A stretch of 43,223 nucleotides of DNA from a virus. The position numbers were made by a program, and so were the translations under genes. The notes beneath the pieces were generated by a model. That model was not told the origin of the DNA. It searched no databases and saw nothing but the letters and a program-made list of their open reading frames with translations. The stretch lies in the IMG/VR virus record IMGVR_UViG_3300020202_000125, positions 1-43,223 of that record, one strand, 5' to 3'. Positions 39,226 to 43,223 of the stretch are shown one piece after another. Position 1 is the first letter of the stretch, and the number at the start of each line of letters is the position of its first letter.

Positions 39226-39504
39226 ATGACCAAGACCCGCACCGCCCATCGCCTGCCCCTGGAGCTGATGGGCCGCCCTGCTGGGCGGTATTCGATCCAC
39301 TACTACGGCGAGGCCGAGGGCACCGTGCAGCAGTGGGATGGTCGCACGACGGCCGCCCAGCTTGTCGACCAGGACCAGGCGGAGGCACTAAGTGTGGGTG
39401 CGGCTGATCCCGAGACCGGCGAAACCGCAGCCATGGAAGTGCTGATCCTGGAGATCGACGCCGAGGGCGATTGCTGGCTCCTGGACAGTGCGCGCCTCGC
39501 CTGA
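39226..39504 (+). CDS. Hypothetical protein, 92 aa
   Basis: ATG with AGGAG upstream. MTKTRTAHRLPLELMGRPAG; acidic second half (ETAAMEVLILEIDAEGDCWL). Last gene before the terminator hairpin at 39575. Function unknown. Confidence 0.65.
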   Translation: MTKTRTAHRLPLELMGRPAGRYSIHYYGEAEGTVQQWDGRTTAAQLVDQDQAEALSVGAADPETGETAAMEVLILEIDAEGDCWLLDSARLA

Positions 39505-39574
39505 ACCGCCCGCCCCGCGTGACGTCCGGCGGGTAAACCGGACGACCCACTAGCGGCAACTCCGCTCCACGAGC

Positions 39575-39608
39575 AACCCCAGCCTTACCCGCTGGGGTTC
39601 TTCGTTCC
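39575..39608 (+). terminator. Terminator of the 37.5-39.5 kb operon
   Basis: Perfect 9-bp stem AACCCCAGC / GCTGGGGTT (39575-39583, 39591-39599), 7-base loop, followed by CTTCGTTCC, a broken T-rich tail. Likely intrinsic terminator on the plus strand, 70 bases after the last gene. Confidence 0.7.
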
Positions 39609-39868
39609 TAGGGCGCTATGGTGGCCCTGCTGAGCACATACACGCTTCCATCTGGAAGGGTACACTTCTGACCCTCCAACGGAGAGAGACTCAGTCCACA
39701 GCGAGTCACCGGGACGCGGGCGGTAACGATAAACCACCCACTCGCTCCCCACCTGGCACGATACGATTGCATCAATCTCTCTTGCCTGACCCACGGCAGC
39801 GTACGCGCCCTGGCTCGGGCGCGGCGCGCAATACGGCGCTTTCGCTGGAGATCGCGGGGGCCTGTCAT
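39608..39868 (-). CDS. Hypothetical protein, 86 aa
   Basis: ATG overlaps the stop of the upstream minus gene (ATGA), which supports this frame over the longer one to 39956. Very basic N-terminus (RKRRIARRARARARTL), then a beta-like half with LSPLEGQKCTLPDGSVYVLS. No family recognised. Confidence 0.5.
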   Translation of the reverse strand: MTGPRDLQRKRRIARRARARARTLPWVRQERLMQSYRARWGASGWFIVTARVPVTRCGLSLSPLEGQKCTLPDGSVYVLSRATIAP

Positions 39869-40074
39869 TGCTCCACCAAGACCACCGCCAACCGGGCCGC
39901 GAGCTCCGGCGGAACGCTTCCGGCCCCGACAAGAACCCGAAAGGACCCGGGGTCAATCTCCCCCTCCTCGATCATGGAAGCAAGGTTGTCCAACTGCTGC
40001 AGGCTCAGCGATACCCGGGTTTCGACCTTCCAGGTCCGTTCATTCCCATCACCCCGGATCTCGGTCACTTTCAC
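39865..40074 (-). CDS. Small hypothetical protein, 69 aa
   Basis: Start placed at GTG 40074, five bases after AAAGGAG. MKVTEIRGDGNERTWKVETR then SLSLQQLDNLASMIEEGEID. First gene of a two-gene minus operon with a leader of about 90 bases from the promoter at 40170-40197. Unknown function; oriented away from the RNA gene. Confidence 0.6.
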   Translation of the reverse strand: MKVTEIRGDGNERTWKVETRVSLSLQQLDNLASMIEEGEIDPGSFRVLVGAGSVPPELAARLAVVLVEQ

Positions 40075-40169
40075 GATGACTCCTTTATGGTTCAAAACGT
40101 TGCGGAAACGGCGGCTTGCATGGGCACAGCAAGCACACCAACCTCAAAGCCTCGGACTCATGCAGGAAG

Positions 40170-40197
40170 CATGTACCACGATTACCAACAATGTCAA
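40170..40197 (-). promoter_or_regulatory. Divergent promoter, minus side
   Basis: TTGACA (40192-40197), 16-base spacer ending TGG, TACATG (40170-40175). Eight bases separate its -35 from the plus-strand -35 at 40206, making an inverted pair TGTCAA-8-TTGACA. Serves the two minus genes ending at 39608. Confidence 0.6.
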
Positions 40198-40205
40198 CCT
40201 TACGC

Positions 40206-40233
40206 TTGACATTATAACCGAACTTGCTACAAT
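40206..40233 (+). promoter_or_regulatory. Divergent promoter, plus side (structured RNA)
   Basis: TTGACA (40206-40211), 16-base spacer ending TGC, TACAAT (40228-40233): a near-perfect promoter with extended -10. Predicted start near 40240. No SD or gene follows for about 570 bases; what follows is the helix-rich region. Confidence 0.8.
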
Positions 40234-40239
40234 TGACTC

Positions 40240-40756
40240 CGCGTACTGTCGCGCCCACAGGCGACGGGGGGCCCGGAAGCGATACCGGGGTACCAACACA
40301 GGACTACAGGCCCGCATACCCTGGGCCGGCCAACGGTTCTTTGCTGAGAGTGTGGCAAGCCGGGAAACCCATGGCCGCCATCGCTCGCGAGTGATAGCCA
40401 GCCGCTAGGCAGACCACGGTCCCGTGGCTGCCGGTATGCGCCGAGTGCTGGCGAACTGAACTCGGTCCTCAGCAAGGAGCTGTTGCACATACTCTGGATG
40501 GTAGGGTTGGGCCTCTCGACAAGAGTCCTTTCCCGGCTTCCCTCGCCGAGGTCATGCCCTAGCGGCGCGTACCGGCACGAAGCCCAACCTCGCCTACCAG
40601 ACCCCCGGGTTCCATCCGGGTCGCATGAGCCATAGACCCTCGCCGGGAGGGAATGACCAAAGGGGTCGGGTTTCGGAATAGACAAGCCCTCCGGGGGGGC
40701 TCGCTTCGCTCGCCGGGGGGAAGCATTCAAGGATACCTTGAATGCGGTGTCTATAA
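40240..40756 (+). ncRNA. Large structured non-coding RNA candidate, about 515 nt
   Basis: Follows a strong promoter and has no plausible gene. Perfect or near-perfect helices, in order: GTCGC/GCGAC (40248, 40261); CCCGG/CCGGG (40272, 40285); GGCCC/GGGCC (40309, 40323); ATCGCT/AGTGAT (40380-40395, CGCG loop); GGCAG-a-CCACG/CGTGGCTGCC (40408-40432); CCGAGT/ACTCGG (40441, 40460); long-range GGTAGGGTTGGGC with GCCCAAC and CCTACC (40500-40512 with 40582-40598) enclosing CTCT/AGAG and CGGC/GCCG; CCCGG/CCGGG (40604, 40616); CCCTC/GAGGG (40637, 40647); GACC/GGTC (40655, 40664); and ATAGACA/TGTCTAT (40678, 40748) enclosing CCCTCCGG/CCGGGGGG and the 10-bp GCATTCAAGG/CCTTGAATGC. I see no tRNA, tmRNA or RNase P signature. 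Large phage RNAs such as GOLLD or ROOL are comparable in size; identity with them is not shown. Confidence 0.7.
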
Positions 40757-40776
40757 CACACCAACGCATTTTCTAC

Positions 40777-40805
40777 TTGCGTATCATCACCACGTGTGCT
40801 AATAA
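40777..40805 (+). promoter_or_regulatory. Early promoter 3 with shared operator motif
   Basis: TTGCGT (40777-40782), ATCATCACCA (40783-40792), 17-base spacer ending TGC, TAATAA (40800-40805). Nearly identical to the promoter at 4827. GGAG (40815-40818) precedes the ATG at 40825. Starts the operon that runs through the terminal repeat to 3422. Confidence 0.75.
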
Positions 40806-40824
40806 CAGACCCGTGGAGATGACC

Positions 40825-40893
40825 ATGCGCTACGAATTCTTCAACGCGGAGTTGCTGCTCCTGAACATCCTGTTCCGGCGCGCATCGTCGTGA
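40825..40893 (+). CDS. Leader miniprotein, 22 aa
   Basis: ATG six bases after GGAG; MRYEFFNAELLLLNILFRRA then SS and stop. Its TGA lies over the GTG start of the next gene (GTGA). It is short, but ideally placed as the first coupled frame after the promoter. May be a hydrophobic peptide or just a translation starter. Confidence 0.5.
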   Translation: MRYEFFNAELLLLNILFRRASS

Positions 40894-41024
40894 ATCGTTC
40901 GGAGTACTGGCTGCGATCCCTGATCGTTGCCGTGGTGATCATCGCCTTCGTCGTTGCGGTGCGTGTCCTGAAGGACCACGAGAGCCGCAAGGAACCCATC
41001 CGTCTCGAAAGGTTCGCCCCATGA
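40890..41024 (+). CDS. Membrane miniprotein, 44 aa
   Basis: GTG start overlapping the 22-codon frame. MNRSEYWLRSLIVAVVIIAF then VVAVRVL and a charged tail. One transmembrane segment. ATGA overlap with the next gene. Confidence 0.6.
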   Translation: MNRSEYWLRSLIVAVVIIAFVVAVRVLKDHESRKEPIRLERFAP

Positions 41025-41227
41025 ACGCTCCCTACGACCATCGCGGCGCTCCCTACGACCGTCACGGCAAGCTCCAACCCCCTCTCATCAAGGGTTCGGA
41101 CCAGGGACGGGAGGACGTCCACGAGGTTGCCCCCCTGGAGCCGTTCGACTGGTACCTGGCCGGGTTGTTCTCGGGCGTGCTGCTGTTCGTGATCGTGTGG
41201 CTGCTGTGCTTGCTGGTGCTGGGGTGA
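41021..41227 (+). CDS. Membrane protein, 68 aa
   Basis: Soluble polar N-terminal half (MNAPYDHRGAPYDRHGKLQP) and a C-terminal transmembrane segment (LFSGVLLFVIVWLLCLLVLG). GTGA overlap with the next gene. Function unknown. Confidence 0.65.
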   Translation: MNAPYDHRGAPYDRHGKLQPPLIKGSDQGREDVHEVAPLEPFDWYLAGLFSGVLLFVIVWLLCLLVLG

Positions 41228-41598
41228 GCTACTGCCGCTGGTCCTGCGACGACTTCCAGTGCGACCTGTACTGCTTCGAGTCGTGCTATGGCGGATACGA
41301 GACCAACGTTGCCGGCAAGCGCTACGTGTTTGCCGAGCCATTGCCGCCGCCAGTTGAGATGGACCCCAAGAACACGGAAGCATGGCTTACGCGATATAGG
41401 GCAGTTAGAGAGATACTGGATCGCTCTGAGATGCAGCCTATTGGGCTGCCACATGACGGAGCGACCTTCAACGACGACACGCCGCAGGAGTTCCTGGCCA
41501 CGCTACTCATGCTGCGCGAGGCGGGCTATCGCTTCCCGGACTATGTGCTGGGGCGAGTACGCGAAGAGATTGCAGACACCCCAACGGCGAAGCCATGA
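41224..41598 (+). CDS. MSYCR-type phage protein, 124 aa
   Basis: GTG at 41224. Begins MSYCRWSCDDFQCDLYCFES then CYGGYETNVAGKRYVF, the opening of a family common in phages of several hosts (MSYCR-S-DNFQCD-Y), whose function is unknown. Six Cys within the first 30 residues may bind metal. C-terminal half helical. ATGA overlap follows. Confidence 0.75.
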   Translation: MSYCRWSCDDFQCDLYCFESCYGGYETNVAGKRYVFAEPLPPPVEMDPKNTEAWLTRYRAVREILDRSEMQPIGLPHDGATFNDDTPQEFLATLLMLREAGYRFPDYVLGRVREEIADTPTAKP

Positions 41599-41861
41599 CT
41601 GACATCTGGTCCGACCTTGTCTCCCGTGGCTCCGGCGCTGTGGCGCTTGGCAGTGGCCGCATGCTGATCTACGGCAAGTGGACAGACCAATACGGAGGCG
41701 TCCCCGGTCTGGTGTTCGTCTCGAACGACCTGCATGACGAAGAAGCGGAGACGCTGATCCGCGAAGCGGTGCTGGAGATGCAAAGCGACATTCGCCGATC
41801 ATCGAAGGAATCCAGGCGTAAGCGGGCAGACCTGGCTGTCGAAACACCGGCAGAAGAATGA
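41595..41861 (+). CDS. Hypothetical protein, 88 aa
   Basis: ATGA-coupled. MTDIWSDLVSRGSGAVALGS, then a helical, basic C-terminus (IRRSSKESRRKRAD). No family recognised. Confidence 0.65.
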   Translation: MTDIWSDLVSRGSGAVALGSGRMLIYGKWTDQYGGVPGLVFVSNDLHDEEAETLIREAVLEMQSDIRRSSKESRRKRADLAVETPAEE

Positions 41862-41891
41862 CCAACCCCACCCCACCCCGAAAGGCGGCGC

Positions 41892-42083
41892 GTGAAGCCC
41901 TATAACCCCAAAGCCACGTGCCCGAAGTGCGGTCATGACGACATCACCACCAGCTTCGCGAGGGCTGGCTATATGCATGGATTAGGTCGTTGGAACGACG
42001 AGGAATGCCTGGTGCGTTGCTGCACGTGCTGTGGGTTCACCTGGGAAGAGGCGCCGTTGGACGCACAGAAGGAGAACGCGTGA
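41892..42083 (+). CDS. Zinc-ribbon protein, 63 aa
   Basis: GTG start after AAAGG. MKPYNPKATCPKCGHDDITT then CLVRCCTCCGFTWEEAPL: CPKC and CCTCC form a zinc ribbon similar to transcription-factor ribbons (CPxCG with CxxCGxxW). GTGA overlap with the next gene. Confidence 0.7.
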   Translation: MKPYNPKATCPKCGHDDITTSFARAGYMHGLGRWNDEECLVRCCTCCGFTWEEAPLDAQKENA

Positions 42084-42346
42084 CCGACCAACCCGACGAC
42101 ATTGACGACCGCCTTATGCTGCTCCCGGTTGCTCTCAATGACGTGATATCGCTCCTGACGGGCAATCTCCGCGTACAGGCGCTTCCCGCCGACGCCCGCA
42201 TAGTTCAAGCGCTCGCTCCCTACGACGTGCGTGGATTGATGTTTGTGGTGCGCAGCCGTGAGTTCGCGCCAGTCAAGTCCGGCCATGAGATTCCGCAACT
42301 GTTTTCGCTCGTCGTGAGCGACACCGGAAAGAAAGCCCAAGCGTGA
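42080..42346 (+). CDS. Hypothetical protein, 88 aa
   Basis: GTG five bases after GGAGAACGC (AAGGAG type SD). MTDQPDDIDDRLMLLPVALN then DARIVQALAPYDVRGLMFVV. No family recognised. Confidence 0.65.
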   Translation: MTDQPDDIDDRLMLLPVALNDVISLLTGNLRVQALPADARIVQALAPYDVRGLMFVVRSREFAPVKSGHEIPQLFSLVVSDTGKKAQA

Positions 42347-42570
42347 CCACCTCCATCCGCATCACCCAAGAGTACGCCGACAAGCTTCGCCACCCGAAGA
42401 CGCGCCATGTCGAGGTGACCGTCTCCGACGATGACCTCAACATTGAGGAAATGTTCGGCCTGCTGTGCCGCTGCCTCTGCGGGTTCGGGTACAGCGCGGA
42501 GGATATCGACGAGTACCTGAACACACCTGAGCCGGGAAGGCTCATGAAAGAGGATGGTGAGGACGCATGA
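42343..42570 (+). CDS. Hypothetical protein, 75 aa
   Basis: GTGA overlap. MTTSIRITQEYADKLRHPKT then acidic helix with FGLLCRCLCGFGYSAEDIDE. No family recognised. Confidence 0.65.
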   Translation: MTTSIRITQEYADKLRHPKTRHVEVTVSDDDLNIEEMFGLLCRCLCGFGYSAEDIDEYLNTPEPGRLMKEDGEDA

Positions 42571-42776
42571 ACGACCTACGCGAGCGCGTGGCGCAGGCGA
42601 TAGCTGCTGTCCACGGCGTGGCTGACGAATCCGACACTTGGATGCGGTCGATTCGTGACGCGCAAGCCGACGCCGCCATCCGCATCGTCCTGGAGGCGGC
42701 TGCGGGGGTGTGCGAGGACGCGACTGATCCTGAACGCCCATCGACAGCCTATGACATGGCGTACGCGGATGGATGA
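42567..42776 (+). CDS. Small hypothetical protein, 69 aa
   Basis: ATGA overlap. MNDLRERVAQAIAAVHGVAD then RDAQADAAIRIVLEAAAGVC; the composition resembles the accessory proteins just across the repeat. Function unknown. Confidence 0.65.
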   Translation: MNDLRERVAQAIAAVHGVADESDTWMRSIRDAQADAAIRIVLEAAAGVCEDATDPERPSTAYDMAYADG

Positions 42777-42790
42777 CCCCCGCCGAACGC
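42773..42790 (+). repeat. 18-nt start-codon repeat, right copy
   Basis: Identical to 57-74, where it opens the Ea22-like gene; both encode Met-Thr-Pro-Ala-Glu-Arg and both overlap the preceding stop. Here the frame continues into a different protein, so this looks like the start of a lost Ea22-like copy. Confidence 0.85.
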
Positions 42791-42823
42791 ATCACCAAAA
42801 CAAAACGAAAAGGAGGCCACAAC

Positions 42824-43114
42824 ATGGCCAAGAGCAAGAAAGCAACACCGACCGGCTTTGTGGTCGGGAAGTCGTACTTCATCCGAACCGTCACGCACCA
42901 CTACACCGGCAAGCTCATTGCGCGCGACGGTGATTTTCTGGTCCTCAGCAGCGCGGCTTGGATCGCAGATAACGGCCGCTTTTCGGAGGCGATGGCCAAA
43001 GGCTTATTCGGCGAAGTCGAGCCGTACCCGGACAGTGTCCTTGTGCGCGTGAACCTTGGCGCAGTGTGCGACGTAGCTGACTGGAATCACCCGCTACCGC
43101 GCGAGGTGCGGTGA
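42824..43114 (+). CDS. Hypothetical protein, 96 aa
   Basis: ATG 42824 follows AAAAGGAGG with seven bases spacing, far better than the in-frame ATG at 42773. MAKSKKATPTGFVVGKSYFI then beta-rich sequence with LIARDGDFLVLSSAAWIADN. Similar small beta proteins occur in phages, role unknown. Its TGA overlaps the ATG of the repeat-encoded frame. Confidence 0.7.
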   Translation: MAKSKKATPTGFVVGKSYFIRTVTHHYTGKLIARDGDFLVLSSAAWIADNGRFSEAMAKGLFGEVEPYPDSVLVRVNLGAVCDVADWNHPLPREVR

Positions 43115-43223
43115 TGATCGCCGCTGTAATGCGGACAGGCTACGACTGGTCGTGGTCGGGGTCGTGGTCGGGGTCGGGGTCGCGGTCGCGGTCGGGGTCG
43201 TGGTCGGGGTCGGGGTCGGGGTC
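43114..43223 (+). CDS. Repeat-encoded Ser-(Gly/Trp/Arg) protein, partial
   Basis: ATG at 43114 overlaps the preceding TGA. MIAAVMRTGYD is followed by Ser alternating with Trp, Gly or Arg up to the window edge. With one G added at the junction, the frame continues at base 1 and ends Arg-Ser-Thr at the TGA of 58-60, giving roughly 57 residues. Low-complexity and basic; may bind nucleic acid or be merely tolerated. No SD beyond coupling. Confidence 0.55.
   Translation, partial: MIAAVMRTGYDWSWSGSWSGSGSRSRSGSWSGSGSG
43147..43223 (+). repeat. Tandem hexanucleotide repeat, right-end part
   Basis: About 13 in-phase units NGGTCG with N being T, G or C, running to the last base. Together with 1-54 it forms one array of at least 21 units if the ends are adjacent. 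The junction is one base short of phase, so copy number and exact joint are not resolved here. Confidence 0.95.

Noticed and set aside
40240-40756. Group I intron or RNase P RNA
   Set aside because: A GGACT/AGTCC pairing (40301, 40524) recalls a P7 helix, but the strands are too far apart, no gene is interrupted, and the conserved RNase P regions are absent.
40227-40769. Minus-strand open frame of 180 codons across the RNA region
   Set aside because: No SD, Pro/Arg/Ser-rich composition typical of GC-rich shadow frames, and the region is dominated by RNA helices read from a plus-strand promoter.
1-43223. CRISPR array, tRNA genes or insertion sequences
   Set aside because: No spaced direct repeats of CRISPR type, no cloverleaf that I could fold, and no transposase-like frame or paired terminal inverted repeats were seen.

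Overview
The window is essentially a whole tailed-phage genome, GC-rich and densely packed. Large terminase, portal, scaffold, major capsid protein and a head-to-tail adaptor/nozzle set are present. There is no tape measure, tail tube or sheath, so I infer a short-tailed (podovirus-type) phage of a Gram-negative, probably proteobacterial, host. No integrase, DNA polymerase, phage RNA polymerase, tRNA or recognisable endolysin was seen. Both ends of the window lie inside one tandem repeat (unit NGGTCG). A reading frame runs into the repeat from the right end, and a gene starts by an ATGA overlap where the repeat ends on the left. The molecule is therefore probably circular (or circularly permuted), with the assembly broken inside the repeat and the repeat itself inside an operon.

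Layout. (1) 57-3422, plus strand: the continuation of the right-arm operon, with an Ea22-like protein, three tandem paralogues, a coiled-coil protein, a Lar-like zinc protein and a 49-aa zinc ribbon. (2) 3419-4879: a switch-like region with a minus-strand gene, an intergenic stretch, an intrinsic terminator, a plus-strand gene lying antisense under the repressor transcript, a minus-strand helix-turn-helix regulator, and divergent promoters. (3) 4879-13429, plus strand: recombination and replication (Sak4-like ATPase, PD-(D/E)XK exonuclease, DnaB-like helicase, SSB, dNMP kinase, RusA, metallophosphoesterase, small coupled genes). (4) 36988-13350, minus strand, about 23.6 kb: late region (small membrane proteins, a sigma region 4-like protein, terminases, tail fibre, membrane/spanin-like genes, portal, scaffold, capsid, a DUF115/MAF-like enzyme, adaptor, nozzle-like proteins, ejection-type proteins). 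(5) 37019-37572: AT-rich divergent control region with a G-quadruplex-prone tract. (6) 37573-39504, plus strand: small early genes, ending at a hairpin. (7) 39608-40770: a two-gene minus operon and, back to back with it, a strong promoter reading into a roughly 515-nt non-coding region full of perfect helices, the best candidate here for an undescribed element. (8) 40825 to the right end, plus strand: small early genes running into the repeat.

Control can be read unusually well. The three main plus-strand operons start at promoters sharing TTGC plus ATCATCACCA and an SD-led start; I infer that this motif is the operator of the regulator at 4391-4765. A second family, TTGACA-N16 with an extended TGN -10, recurs at six places. 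Several promoters of this and related types put the predicted transcription start on, or within two bases of, a start codon, suggesting leaderless late mRNAs. Most genes are coupled by ATGA or GTGA overlaps.
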